Shown here in pieces: positions 52,255-61,239 of a stretch of DNA of 64,000 bases. The notes under the pieces were generated by a model that saw only the letters and a list, made by a program, of their open reading frames with translations, made no database searches and had not been told where the DNA came from. The DNA comes from DATKFM01 sp046154965. Its GTDB lineage: Bacteria > Pseudomonadota > Alphaproteobacteria > Dongiales > Dongiaceae. The DNA is taken from positions 1 to 64,000 of the forward strand of contig JBJXDY010000058.1 of assembly GCA_046154965.1 (NCBI GenBank), written 5' to 3'. Positions within the stretch are counted from its first letter, which is position 1, and each line of letters begins with the position of its first letter. Position numbers and translations under genes: made by a program.

Positions 52255-53433
52255 ATGACAGGGACGAGTCTTCGTTTGTTCGCGCTGGGCGGCGCGGCCG
52301 CAATCGCGATGGGCGGCCTGGCCGCGACGGCCAATGCCGACATGTTACAGAGCGTCGGACAAGGCGAAGGCCAGGTGGATATCGTCGCATGGCCCGGCTA
52401 CATCGAGCGCGGCGAGACCGATAAGGCCTTCGACTGGGTGACCGATTTCGAGGGCAAGTCCGGCTGCAAGGTCAACGTCAAGACGGCCAACACGTCAGAT
52501 GAAATGGTCGCCCTGATGAACGAGGGCGGCTTCGACCTGGTTACCGCGTCGGGCGACGCCAGCCTGCGGCTGATCGCCGGCGGCAAGGTGCAGGAAGTCA
52601 ACACGGCGCTGGTGCCGAGCTGGAGCACGGTGGATGAACGGCTGCAGAAGGCGCCCTGGCACACGGTCGATGGCAAGCATTATGGCGTGCCCTATCAATG
52701 GGGCCCGAATGTGCTCGCCTACAACACCAACGTCTTCAAGGAAGCGCCGAAGAGTTGGGACGTTGTGTTCGGCGAGATGAATCTGCCGGATGGCAAATCC
52801 AACAAGGGCCGCGTGCAGGCTTTCGACGGGCCGATCTACATCGCCGATGCCGCGCTGTACCTGATGAAGCACAAGCCGGAACTGGGCATCGCCGATCCCT
52901 ATGCCCTGAATGAAGACCAGTACAAGGCGGCGCTCGAGCTGCTGCGCGGCCAGCGGCAGATCGTCGGCCGCTATTGGCATGACGCGTTCGTGCAGATCGA
53001 CGACTTTAAGAACGAAGGGGTCGTGGCTTCTTCGTCCTGGCCGTTCCAGGTCAATCTGTTGAAGGCGGAGAATTTGCCGATCGCCAGCACGGTGCCGGAA
53101 GAAGGTGCTACCGGATGGGCCGATACCACGATGATGCATTCGGAAGCGCCGCATCCGAATTGCGCCTATATGTGGCTGGAGCACTCGATCAATCCGAAGC
53201 TGCAGGGCGATCTTGCGGCTTGGTTCGGGTCCAATCCGGCAGTGTTGGCGGCCTGCAAGGGCAATGCGCTGCTGACCGATGCCGGTTGCGAGACCAACGG
53301 CATGGGCAAGTTCGAGCAAATCCACTTCTGGAAGACGCCGCGGGCCGATTGCGGCGCTCCGGGCGGCGGCAAGGAATGCGTGCCTTACTACCGCTGGGTA
53401 TCCGACTACATCGCCATCCTCGGCGGACGATGA
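52255..53433 (+). CDS. Polyamine-type ABC transporter substrate-binding protein
   Basis: A 392-residue periplasmic binding protein of the PotD/PotF/YdcS type. A signal peptide ends near residue 28 (AATANA-D). Family features are IVAWPGYIERG, FEGKSGCKVNVKTANTSDEMVALM, FDLVTASGDASLRLI and GVPYQWGPNVLAYNT. AAGGAGG precedes the ATG. It is the first of four import genes; the ATPase gene follows after 88 bp that contain two hairpins. The ligand is likely putrescine, spermidine or another cationic or betaine-like compound. Confidence 0.9.
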   Translation: MTGTSLRLFALGGAAAIAMGGLAATANADMLQSVGQGEGQVDIVAWPGYIERGETDKAFDWVTDFEGKSGCKVNVKTANTSDEMVALMNEGGFDLVTASGDASLRLIAGGKVQEVNTALVPSWSTVDERLQKAPWHTVDGKHYGVPYQWGPNVLAYNTNVFKEAPKSWDVVFGEMNLPDGKSNKGRVQAFDGPIYIADAALYLMKHKPELGIADPYALNEDQYKAALELLRGQRQIVGRYWHDAFVQIDDFKNEGVVASSSWPFQVNLLKAENLPIASTVPEEGATGWADTTMMHSEAPHPNCAYMWLEHSINPKLQGDLAAWFGSNPAVLAACKGNALLTDAGCETNGMGKFEQIHFWKTPRADCGAPGGGKECVPYYRWVSDYIAILGGR

Positions 53434-53437
53434 CCGG

Positions 53438-53457
53438 CGGTCTCCGTTAGGAGACCG
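53438..53457. promoter_or_regulatory. Stem-loop after the binding-protein gene
   Basis: CGGTCTCC and GGAGACCG pair over 8 bp with a 4-nt loop, 4 bp past the stop codon. It may protect the binding-protein mRNA end or attenuate read-through. Confidence 0.5.
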
Positions 53458-53474
53458 GGTGAAAGCTTGACGAT

Positions 53475-53503
53475 ATAGGGGCGGGTGTGACACCCGCCCC
53501 TAT
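53475..53503. repeat. ATAGGGGCGGGTG perfect palindrome
   Basis: ATAGGGGCGGGTG and CACCCGCCCCTAT pair exactly over 13 bp around a 3-nt loop (TGA). The ends (TAGGGGCG...CGCCCCTA) are the same as those of the 24.2 kb repeat. No T-run follows. Confidence 0.6.
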
Positions 53504-53521
53504 GATTGCCGGGACATCCCG

Positions 53522-54574
53522 ATGATGAACAACTCTCCCGCCGGCACGGCCATCAGTTTCCGCGGCGTCAGCCGCCATTTCGGCCAAGTGTGCGCCGTCG
53601 ACAATGTCAGCTTCGACATCGCCGATCGCGAATTCTTCGCCATGCTCGGGCCATCGGGCTCCGGCAAAACCACCTGCCTGCGGTTGATCGCCGGGTTCGA
53701 GCAGCCGACATCAGGCGAGATCCAACTGCATGGCAAACCGATGACGGGCGTGCCGCCCTATGAGCGGGACGTCAACACCGTGTTCCAGGACTATGCGCTG
53801 TTCCCCCATATGACCGTGGGCGAGAACGTGGCCTATGGCCTGATGATCAAGAAAGCGCCGCGGGCCGAGCGCGAGAAGCGCACGGGCGAAATGCTGGAAA
53901 TGGTGGCCCTGTCGGGCATGGCCGGGCGTAAGCCGGGCCAGCTGTCGGGCGGTCAGCGGCAGCGGGTGGCGCTGGCCCGCGCCCTGATCAATCAGCCGAG
54001 CGTGCTGCTGCTGGACGAGCCGCTGGGCGCGCTGGATCTAAAGCTGCGCGAGCAGATGCAGGTCGAACTGAAATCGATCCAGCGCCAGATCGGCATCACA
54101 TTCATCTATGTCACCCACGACCAGGGCGAGGCCTTGAGCATGAGCGACCGGGTCGCGGTCTTCAACCAGGGCAAGATCGAGCAGATCGGCGCGCCGGCCG
54201 ATATCTACGAACATCCCTCCAGCGCCTTCGTCGCCGGGTTCGTCGGCATCTCCAATCTGCTGGACGAGAAGGCCGCCGCGGCGATCACCGGCACGCGGCA
54301 GACATTCTCGATCCGGCCGGAGAAGATAGTGCTGCTGCCGCCTGGCGCCACCGTGCCCGACGACCGCCATGTCGCCGACGGCCGCATCGATTCCGTGCTC
54401 TATCTCGGCGCCAGCACGCGCTACAACATCGCGCTCGATGCCGGCGGCGAACTCACTGTTATCGAGCAGAACCGCGAGAGCGCCGGCCGCGACGAGCTGC
54501 GGCAGCAGGGCCGGCCCGTGCGGCTGGCCTGGCCGAAAAGCCATATCCAGCGCATCGGCGGGGCCAACCCATGA
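53522..54574 (+). CDS. Polyamine-type ABC transporter ATPase
   Basis: A 350-residue PotA/YdcT-like ATPase. Walker A is GPSGSGKTT (43-51), signature LSGGQRQRVALARAL, Walker B VLLLDEPLGALD, H-loop FIYVTHDQ. A C-terminal TOBE-like regulatory domain starts near residue 240 (FSIRPEKIVLLPPG). It overlaps the first permease gene by 4 bp (ATGA). Confidence 0.93.
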   Translation: MMNNSPAGTAISFRGVSRHFGQVCAVDNVSFDIADREFFAMLGPSGSGKTTCLRLIAGFEQPTSGEIQLHGKPMTGVPPYERDVNTVFQDYALFPHMTVGENVAYGLMIKKAPRAEREKRTGEMLEMVALSGMAGRKPGQLSGGQRQRVALARALINQPSVLLLDEPLGALDLKLREQMQVELKSIQRQIGITFIYVTHDQGEALSMSDRVAVFNQGKIEQIGAPADIYEHPSSAFVAGFVGISNLLDEKAAAAITGTRQTFSIRPEKIVLLPPGATVPDDRHVADGRIDSVLYLGASTRYNIALDAGGELTVIEQNRESAGRDELRQQGRPVRLAWPKSHIQRIGGANP

Positions 54575-55512
54575 CTGCCGCGGCCATCGAGGCACCTTCG
54601 GTCTCCCTGAGCGGGCGCCTGTCGACCTATTTCTATCTGCGGCCGCGCTTGCTGTTACTGCTGCTGCTGGTGCCGCCGCTGCTCTGGCTGGGCGTCGTCT
54701 ATCTGGGTTCGCTGCTGGCGCTGCTGCTGCAAAGCTTCTTCTACATCGACGATTTCACCGGCCAGGTGGTCCATGAATTCACCCTGAAGACTCTGGGCGA
54801 ACTGTTCACGGCGGCGAACCTGTCGGTCATCTGGCGGACCTTCGCCATGGCGGCGCTGGTGACGATCGCCTGCGCCGTGATCGGTTTTCCCGTTGCCTAC
54901 TACATGGCGCGGTTCGCCGGGCCGCGGGCCAAGGCACTTTTCTATGTCGGCATCATGCTGCCGCTGTGGTCCAGCTATCTGGTGCGGGTCTATGCCTGGA
55001 AGCTGTTGCTGGCCAAGGAAGGCGTGATCACCTGGATCTTCGAGGAACTGCATCTGAACTGGCTGCTCGATGGGATTCTCGCGATCCCGGTCATCGGCGG
55101 CCCCTCGCTGTCGACCGCCTATATCGGCACTTTCATCGTCTTCGTCTACATCTGGCTGCCCTTCATGATCCTGCCGATCGAGGCGGCGCTGGAGCGCGTG
55201 CCGAAATCGATGATCGAGGCCTCGGCCGATCTGGGCGCGCGCCCGCGGGAGACGTTCTGGCGCGTGCTGCTGCCGCTGGCGATTCCCGGCGTAGCGGCCG
55301 GTTCGATCTTCACCTTCTCGCTGACACTTGGTGACTACATCCTGCCGAGCATCATCGGCAACTCCGCGCCGTTCATCGGCATGGTGGTGCTGGCCTATCA
55401 GGGCACGGCCGGCAATATCCCGTTGGCGGCCGCCTTCACCGTCGTGCCGATCGCGATCATGGCCGTCTACCTGACGCTGGCAAAGCGGGTTGGGGCGTTT
55501 GATGCGCTCTAA
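54571..55512 (+). CDS. Polyamine-type ABC transporter permease, PotB-like
   Basis: A 313-residue inner-membrane permease with six helices. The EAA loop reads SMIEASADLGARPRETFWRVLLPLAIPG. It has the N-terminal extension and first helix (LLLLLLLVPPLLWLGVVYLGSLLALLLQSFF) typical of PotB/YdcU. It starts inside the ATPase stop and its end overlaps the next permease start. Confidence 0.92.
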   Translation: MTAAAIEAPSVSLSGRLSTYFYLRPRLLLLLLLVPPLLWLGVVYLGSLLALLLQSFFYIDDFTGQVVHEFTLKTLGELFTAANLSVIWRTFAMAALVTIACAVIGFPVAYYMARFAGPRAKALFYVGIMLPLWSSYLVRVYAWKLLLAKEGVITWIFEELHLNWLLDGILAIPVIGGPSLSTAYIGTFIVFVYIWLPFMILPIEAALERVPKSMIEASADLGARPRETFWRVLLPLAIPGVAAGSIFTFSLTLGDYILPSIIGNSAPFIGMVVLAYQGTAGNIPLAAAFTVVPIAIMAVYLTLAKRVGAFDAL

Positions 55513-56329
55513 GGGATCCACGCGCACCGGCACCGGCGCCGGCTGGGGACTCACGGCGGCCGCGACGGTCGGGCTGCTGTTCCTGCATCTGCCATTGGCC
55601 TTCATCTTCCTCTATGCCTTTTCGACCGACGAGAAAAGCTTCAGCTTCCCCCTGCCCGGCCTGACGACGAAGTGGTTTGGCGTCGTGCTCGATCGGCCGG
55701 ATATCTGGGCGGCGATGTGGTTGTCGGTGAAAGTGGCCGCGGTGGCGACGGCGCTGGCCATGGTGCTGGGCACGCTGGCGGCGGCGGCTATGTACCGGCA
55801 AAAGTTCTTCGGCCGCGAGGTGGTGACCTTGCTGATCCTGCTGCCTATCGCCCTGCCCGGCATCGTCACGGGCATCAGCCTGCGCTCGGCGTTCAATCTG
55901 GCGGATCTGCCGTTCAGCTATTTCACCATCGTCCTGGGCCATGCCACGTTCTGCATCGTCGTGGTCTATAACAATGTCGTCGCGCGGTTCCGCCGTTCCT
56001 CGCCCTCGATGATCGAGGCCTCGATGGACCTGGGCGCGAACAGCTTCCAGACTTTCCGCTACATCATCCTGCCGAATATCGCGACGGCGCTGCTCGCCGG
56101 CGGCATGCTGGCCTTTGCGCTATCGTTCGACGAAATCATCGTCACCACCTTTACCGCCGGGCAACAGGAGACGCTGCCGATCTGGATGCTGCGGGAACTG
56201 GTGCGCCCGCGCCAACGGCCGGTGACGAACGTCGTGGCCGTGTTCGTGATCGCAGTGACGTTTGTCCCGATCCTTGCCGCGTACTATTTGACCCGCGACA
56301 CGCACGACGTCGCCGGCAGCGGAAAGTAG
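55502..56329 (+). CDS. Polyamine-type ABC transporter permease, PotC-like
   Basis: A 275-residue permease. The EAA loop is SMIEASMDLGANSFQTFRYIILPNIATALLAG and is followed by SFDEIIVTTFTAG, typical of PotC/YdcV. It starts at the ATG at 55502, 11 bp inside the preceding gene. It completes the four-gene importer. Confidence 0.92.
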   Translation: MRSKGSTRTGTGAGWGLTAAATVGLLFLHLPLAFIFLYAFSTDEKSFSFPLPGLTTKWFGVVLDRPDIWAAMWLSVKVAAVATALAMVLGTLAAAAMYRQKFFGREVVTLLILLPIALPGIVTGISLRSAFNLADLPFSYFTIVLGHATFCIVVVYNNVVARFRRSSPSMIEASMDLGANSFQTFRYIILPNIATALLAGGMLAFALSFDEIIVTTFTAGQQETLPIWMLRELVRPRQRPVTNVVAVFVIAVTFVPILAAYYLTRDTHDVAGSGK

Positions 56330-56462
56330 GCGGACACTTCGCTTGCCCTCGATCTCATCCGGGACTATTATTGGGATGCGGGGGTAACGCGGTCTCCCCG
56401 CCTTCCCAAGGCTTCATCGCCCAAGAACCGCTCCGGTCTCTCTGTGACAGAGGACTCGAGCG

Positions 56463-57305
56463 ATGAGCGATTCATTCAATATTGTTTCTCCAGATGAACT
56501 GCGGCGGCTGATCGGCCGGCCGGACTGTCCGCCTGTCATCGACGTGCGGCGGCGCGCCGTGTTCGAGGCGGCCGAAACCATCATCCCCGGCAGCCAGTGG
56601 CGCGATCATGCCGAAGCCGGTAATTGGTCCCGGCAACTGATCGCGGGCTCCGACGTGATCGTTTATTGCGTGCATGGCCACAATGTGAGCCAGGCGGCCA
56701 TGGCGGACCTGCGGCGCCTCGGTTATCGCGCCCGCGCTCTGACTGGCGGCATCGAGGCCTACACAGACGCGGGCGGCGTCCTGCTGCAGAAAGCGGCCTT
56801 GCCGGCAGGGGGCTGGGAAACGCCGAGCCGTTGGATCACGCGGGAGCGGCCGAAGATCGACCGCATCGCCTGTCCCTGGCTGGTGCGGCGGTTCATCGAT
56901 CCCACGGCGGAGTTCTACTACGTCGCCGCGGATCAGGTTGAGGCGGCTGGGGTAGACCTCAAGGCAACGCCTTACGACATTCCCGGCGCCGCATTCTCCC
57001 ATGACGGCGATCTCTGCAGCTTCGATGCCTTCATCAGCAGGTTCGGCATCAAGGACCCGGCGCTTGACCGGCTTGCCCTGATCGTGCGCGGCGCGGACAC
57101 CGGCCATCCGGAACTGGCGCCGCAATGCGCCGGGCTCCTGGCGACGTCGCTCGGACTTTCGGCGCTCTACACCGACGACCACGAGATGCTGCATCACGGT
57201 TTGACTCTTTACGATGCCTTCTATGCCTGGTGCCGTGAAGCTTCGGCGGAAACCCATGGCTGGCCGCCGGTCGCCACGGCCCAAGCGCCGAAGCTGAGGG
57301 TCTGA
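56463..57305 (+). CDS. chrB: Rhodanese-ChrB fusion, chromate resistance regulator/sensor
   Basis: A 280-residue two-domain protein. Residues 1-115 are a rhodanese domain (PPVIDVRRRAVFEAA, active-site loop CVHGHNVSQAA with Cys). Residues about 120-265 match the C-terminal ChrB domain (TRERPKIDRIACPWLVRRFIDPTAEFYYVAA, ELAPQCAGLLATSLGLSALY). ChrB proteins sense chromate or aid its reduction; here the usual N-terminal ChrB part is replaced by rhodanese. The chrA start overlaps its stop by 1 bp (TGATG). Confidence 0.88.
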   Translation: MSDSFNIVSPDELRRLIGRPDCPPVIDVRRRAVFEAAETIIPGSQWRDHAEAGNWSRQLIAGSDVIVYCVHGHNVSQAAMADLRRLGYRARALTGGIEAYTDAGGVLLQKAALPAGGWETPSRWITRERPKIDRIACPWLVRRFIDPTAEFYYVAADQVEAAGVDLKATPYDIPGAAFSHDGDLCSFDAFISRFGIKDPALDRLALIVRGADTGHPELAPQCAGLLATSLGLSALYTDDHEMLHHGLTLYDAFYAWCREASAETHGWPPVATAQAPKLRV

Positions 57306-58699
57306 TGATGAATCCGGCGACACAGGCATCCGAACCTCGAGCGACATCGACCGAAACCGGCGTCAGCCTCGGCGAAGCGGCGCGCCTCTGGTTGAAGGTG
57401 GGATGCCTCGGCTTCGGCGGACCGGCGGGCCAGATCGCGCTGATGCACCGGCTGGTGGTCGATGAGAAACGCTGGGTTGGCGAGGAGCGCTTCCTGCACG
57501 CCCTCAACTACTGCATGCTGCTGCCGGGGCCCGAAGCGCAGCAACTCGCCATCTATCTCGGTTGGCTGCTGCACCGGACGGCCGGCGGACTCATCGCCGG
57601 GATTCTATTCGTCCTGCCGGGCGCGATCGTCATGTTCGGACTCAGCCTGGCCTATGTGTGGTCGCGCCAGTTCGAGCTGTCGGCGGGAGTGTTCCTGGGC
57701 TTGAAGGCCGCGGTGCTGGCAATCGTCGTCGAAGCCGTCATCCGCATCGGCCGGCGGGCGCTGAAGAACCGACTGATGGTCGGGATCGCCGCGGCAGCGT
57801 TCCTGGCGATCTTCATATTCCAAGTACCGTTTCCGCTAATCGTTCTTAGCGCGGGCGCGATCGGCGCCATCGGCGCGAACCGCAGGCCGGATCTGTTCAC
57901 AGCCGCCGGCCATGATGGCGGGGCGGGAAAGGCCGGCCTGATCGACCGCATCATCGACGGAGGCGGCGCGGCACACACAAAGCCGAGCAGCGGACATGTT
58001 TGGCGTACCCTGCTCTTGTGGCTGCCGCTCTGGCTCGCGCCGGTGGCCGTGCTGGTCTTTCTCCTCGGACCTGACCACCTATTCAGCCAGATCGCGCTGT
58101 TCTTCAGCAAGATGGCTGTCGTGACATTCGGCGGCGCCTATGCCGTTCTGGCCTACGTGGCGCAGGAAGCGGTGCAGGGCTATGGCTGGCTGCGGCCGGG
58201 CGAGATGCTGGATGGCCTGGCGCTGGCAGAGACGACGCCGGGGCCGCTGATTCTGGTCTTGCAGTTCGTCGGCTTCCTCGGCGCCTATCATGCGCCCGGC
58301 GCGCTGGCCCCCTGGTTCGCCGGTCTGATCGCCTCGTTGCTGACGCTGTGGGTGACTTTCGCCCCCTGCTTTCTCTGGATCTTCCTCGGTGCACCCTATG
58401 TGGAGCGCGTGCGCTCCAACGCAATGCTGAGCGGCGCGCTCGCGGCCATCACCGCCGCCGTGGTCGGCGTGATCCTCAATCTCGCGCTGTGGTTCTCGCT
58501 GCATAGCATCTTCTCGGAAGTGCGGCCGGGGGAGCTTGGCGTCTTCAGCTTGCCCCTGCCCGTCCTCTCCAGCATCGACTGGCTGGCGCTGGCGCTCACC
58601 GCCATGGCGCTGGTCGCAACGCTGCGCTTCAAGACCGGCATGATTGCAACGCTAACGGCGGCCGCGCTGATCGGCGGTCTGCTTCAAGGGCTGCGCTGA
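57305..58699 (+). CDS. chrA: Chromate efflux transporter ChrA
   Basis: A 464-residue CHR-family transporter with two homologous halves. The first carries LKVGCLGFGGPAGQIALMHRLVVDEKRWV and LLPGPEAQQLAIYLGWLLH; the second carries KMAVVTFGGAYAVLAYVAQEAV and ALAETTPGPLILVLQFVGF. It expels chromate across the inner membrane. It is translationally coupled to chrB, and its last 48 bp overlap the convergent aquaporin gene. Confidence 0.93.
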   Translation: MMNPATQASEPRATSTETGVSLGEAARLWLKVGCLGFGGPAGQIALMHRLVVDEKRWVGEERFLHALNYCMLLPGPEAQQLAIYLGWLLHRTAGGLIAGILFVLPGAIVMFGLSLAYVWSRQFELSAGVFLGLKAAVLAIVVEAVIRIGRRALKNRLMVGIAAAAFLAIFIFQVPFPLIVLSAGAIGAIGANRRPDLFTAAGHDGGAGKAGLIDRIIDGGGAAHTKPSSGHVWRTLLLWLPLWLAPVAVLVFLLGPDHLFSQIALFFSKMAVVTFGGAYAVLAYVAQEAVQGYGWLRPGEMLDGLALAETTPGPLILVLQFVGFLGAYHAPGALAPWFAGLIASLLTLWVTFAPCFLWIFLGAPYVERVRSNAMLSGALAAITAAVVGVILNLALWFSLHSIFSEVRPGELGVFSLPLPVLSSIDWLALALTAMALVATLRFKTGMIATLTAAALIGGLLQGLR

Positions 58700-59401
58700 C
58701 GGCGATTCATTTGCCGCGCCAGATCGCCACAGCAAGCCGAAGAACCACAGTGCGAGAATCGCACCCACGATCTGCGCGGCGATGAAGCCGGGCACATCCG
58801 CCGGACGAATTCCGGCGAAGCTATCGGTGAGCGATCGCGCGATGGTCACGGCAGGATTGGCGAAAGACGTCGACGACGTGAACCAGTAGCCCGCCATGAT
58901 CACGAGGCCGACGGCGTATGGAAGCGCGCTCTTGTGCGACCGCAGGCAGGCAAGGATCGTTCCCAACAACGCCAGAGTGGCGACGATCTCGCCGATCCAG
59001 ACACCCAGTCCGCTCCGGACATGCTGCGATGCGGTGACCAACGGCATGTCAAACATGAGATGAGCCAGTAGGGTGCCGCAGATTGCGCCGCCGATCTGCA
59101 TCGGCAGATAACATGCCACGTCTCGCCAGGACATCTCACCGCGCAGGGCCAGCGCAAAACTCACAGCCGGATTGAATTGCGCGCCCGACACCGGACCGAA
59201 GATCAGGATCAGGACCGCGAGCAACGCGCCCGTCGCCAGGGTATTGCCCAGCAGTGCGACGGCATCGTTCCCGTCCGCAAGACGCTCGCCCATGATGCCG
59301 GAGCCGACGACGCCCGCCACCAGGAAAGCCGTGCCGACGAATTCCGCCGCCAGCCGCTGCGGCCGCCCCGGTACTGCGCGCCCGGCCGCGTCCTGCGGCA
59401 T
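58652..59401 (-). CDS. aqpS: Aquaglyceroporin AqpS-like, arsenic-linked
   Basis: A 249-residue MIP channel with six helices. The two NPA motifs are at 77-79 (AQFNPAVSF) and 182-184 (FANPAVTIARSLT), with the pore Arg189. It starts one base inside the arsC stop (TAATG), so it is coupled to arsC. In Sinorhizobium a channel of this kind serves as the arsenite exit in place of an arsenite pump; the same role is inferred here. Confidence 0.88.
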   Translation of the reverse strand: MPQDAAGRAVPGRPQRLAAEFVGTAFLVAGVVGSGIMGERLADGNDAVALLGNTLATGALLAVLILIFGPVSGAQFNPAVSFALALRGEMSWRDVACYLPMQIGGAICGTLLAHLMFDMPLVTASQHVRSGLGVWIGEIVATLALLGTILACLRSHKSALPYAVGLVIMAGYWFTSSTSFANPAVTIARSLTDSFAGIRPADVPGFIAAQIVGAILALWFFGLLWRSGAANESPSAQPLKQTADQRGRR

Positions 59402-59922
59402 TATGCTGGCTGCGGCGCGCGCTGGCCGAGTTCGTCCAGACGCTTCTTGAGGCTGAGCCGGTCCAGCGACGACAGCGGCAGGCTGACGAAGATCGACAGC
59501 CGGTTATGGATCTGGCCGTAGACATCGGCGAACAGCGCCCGCTTTTCCGGCTCGGCTCCCTCGAAATGCGCGGGATCGGGGAAGCCCCAATGGGCGGTCA
59601 TGGGCTGGCCGGGCCATACCGGGCAAACTTCCCCGGCCGCCTTGTCGCAGACCGTGAAGACGAAGTCCATTTCCGGTGCCCCTGGTTGTGCGAACTCTTC
59701 CCAATCCTTGGACTGGAGACCATCGATCGGATGGTTGAGCTTCCGCAAGAGGTCCAGAGCATACTTGTTGACCTTGCCGGCGGGGCGGCTGCCGGCGCTG
59801 AAGGCGTTGAACCGTCCCTGACCCAGGCGGCGCAGGATGCATTCCGCCATGATGCTGCGCGCCGAATTCCCGGTGCAGAGAAACAGCACGTTGAACAGCT
59901 TCGGCGCCGCTTTGTCGCTCAT
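59401..59922 (-). CDS. arsC: Arsenate reductase ArsC, low-molecular-weight phosphatase type
   Basis: A 173-residue arsenate reductase of the LMW-PTP family. The P-loop is C16-TGNSA-R22-S and the family segment EVCPVWPGQPMTAHWGFPDP follows, with further Cys residues for the redox relay (VCDKAAGEVCP). It reduces arsenate to arsenite with thioredoxin or glutaredoxin. The ATG at 59922 is preceded by GGAGGAG. No ArsR gene or arsenite pump gene is seen in the window. Confidence 0.9.
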   Translation of the reverse strand: MSDKAAPKLFNVLFLCTGNSARSIMAECILRRLGQGRFNAFSAGSRPAGKVNKYALDLLRKLNHPIDGLQSKDWEEFAQPGAPEMDFVFTVCDKAAGEVCPVWPGQPMTAHWGFPDPAHFEGAEPEKRALFADVYGQIHNRLSIFVSLPLSSLDRLSLKKRLDELGQRAPQPA

Positions 59923-60075
59923 GTCACTCCTCCATAGCCCCGCTGCCCGATTTCGGCCAGCCGCATTCAATCGCCGGGCGGTGACCCTCGACGACAACCT
60001 GACCATAGCCTCGTATTGTGACAGTCGTGTGAAATGCGCTGCGCCGCTGCGGCGGCGCGAAAGCAATTTGCCCGC

Positions 60076-60603
60076 CTACAGCGAGTTCGCCGCCGGATCC
60101 GGCCTCTCATATATCACCGGAGCCTGGCCAGACGAGATGCTCTTTTCGGGCATCGGCGGCTGGGGGATGGCGTAGAATAGCGGGTCTTCATCTTCCGGGT
60201 TTTGATCGAAGGGCTGGCGCATCTCCACGCCCGTGCCCAATTGGCCGGCCTCGTTCATCGCGTCCTGAAGCTCCTGTGCCTGCTTCTGGTCCCAGGGCAG
60301 CTTGTAGGCGCGGGGCTCAAGGGAACCCGGCAACCGCAGCCAGACATAGATCGCCTCGCCCTCGATGAAGGTGGAACCCAGCACATCGGCCGCCTGCACC
60401 TGGCCTTCGGCCCAGGCCAGGGACATCGGCTTGGGCCGGCTCAGCATGTCGGTGAGCGCGGCATATCCGCTGACGAAGACAACCGCCGACAAGGCGACCG
60501 CCCAGCAGCGCACCCAGATGCGCCGCGGCGCCCAGATGGCCACGCTGGCCAAGAGGCTGATCAGGATGACGCCGACGATAAAGGCTGGGGTGACTGCATC
60601 CAT
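60076..60603 (-). CDS. Membrane-anchored protein of unknown function in ExbB-like operon
   Basis: I do not recognise this 175-residue protein. Two hydrophobic segments lie at the N-terminus (AFIVGVILISLLASVAIW and CWAVALSAVVFVSGYAAL), followed by a soluble, probably periplasmic domain (IEGEAIYVWLRLPGSLEPRAYKLPWDQKQAQELQDAMNEA) and a Pro/Glu-rich tail. It is the last gene of a leftward trio, 2 bp after the ExbD-like gene. Confidence 0.7.
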   Translation of the reverse strand: MDAVTPAFIVGVILISLLASVAIWAPRRIWVRCWAVALSAVVFVSGYAALTDMLSRPKPMSLAWAEGQVQAADVLGSTFIEGEAIYVWLRLPGSLEPRAYKLPWDQKQAQELQDAMNEAGQLGTGVEMRQPFDQNPEDEDPLFYAIPQPPMPEKSISSGQAPVIYERPDPAANSL

Positions 60604-60605
60604 GA

Positions 60606-61211
60606 TCAGGACCCCGCCGACCGCAGCGGCTTGTAGATGCTGTTGACGCTGCCGGGCACCAGCTGGCCCTTGCCATCCAGCTTGAAGCGAATTGCGGTCA
60701 GTTCCTGGCCGACCTTGAACAGCGGCACATGGGTCGAAACCAGCGGCACGCTTTGGCTCTGCGCAGTGGCTCGGAGGCTGGCCACCACCTGCACGTCGAT
60801 CGGCAATGTCTGCGCCAATGCGCGATAGAGGTGCAGGTTGATCACGTAATCGCCAGCAGGCAGGCCGCGCGTATAGGCAACTTCGTAGTTGAGATTGGTC
60901 ATATCCAGCGGCCTGCCAAGATCGTCGCGCAGCAGATTGAAAAAACTGCCGGCCTTGTTGGAGTAGCCGACCGGCCGGTCGCCCGGCGCGCGCACCCAGA
61001 GATCGACGTCGGCATCGATTTCATCCGCCCACTGGGCCTCGATGATGACATTGCCCGGCGCCTTGTCGCCGGCATCGGTCTCCTTGGCCTTCGGATTGAT
61101 GTGCGGCAGCAGCAGCACGACCACCGACACGAATCCGGCCAACGCCAGCATGATCGTATCGCGGAACACCGTGCCGCTGTCGTCTCCACCGAATTGATCG
61201 AACTGGTTCAT
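60606..61211 (-). CDS. ExbD-like single-pass protein with periplasmic domain
   Basis: A 201-residue protein with one N-terminal helix (FRDTIMLALAGFVSVVVLLLPHI) whose flanking Asp recalls the essential Asp of ExbD/TolR. The remaining domain (ADEIDADVDLWVRAPGDRPVGYSN, LPAGDYVINLHLYRA) looks like a beta-sandwich and not the normal TolR periplasmic fold. The gene follows the ExbB-like gene by 28 bp. Assignment as the stator partner of that protein is inference from layout. Confidence 0.65.
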   Translation of the reverse strand: MNQFDQFGGDDSGTVFRDTIMLALAGFVSVVVLLLPHINPKAKETDAGDKAPGNVIIEAQWADEIDADVDLWVRAPGDRPVGYSNKAGSFFNLLRDDLGRPLDMTNLNYEVAYTRGLPAGDYVINLHLYRALAQTLPIDVQVVASLRATAQSQSVPLVSTHVPLFKVGQELTAIRFKLDGKGQLVPGSVNSIYKPLRSAGS

Positions 61212-61239
61212 CGCGTTCCTCCGGGGGATTGCGTCGGCA

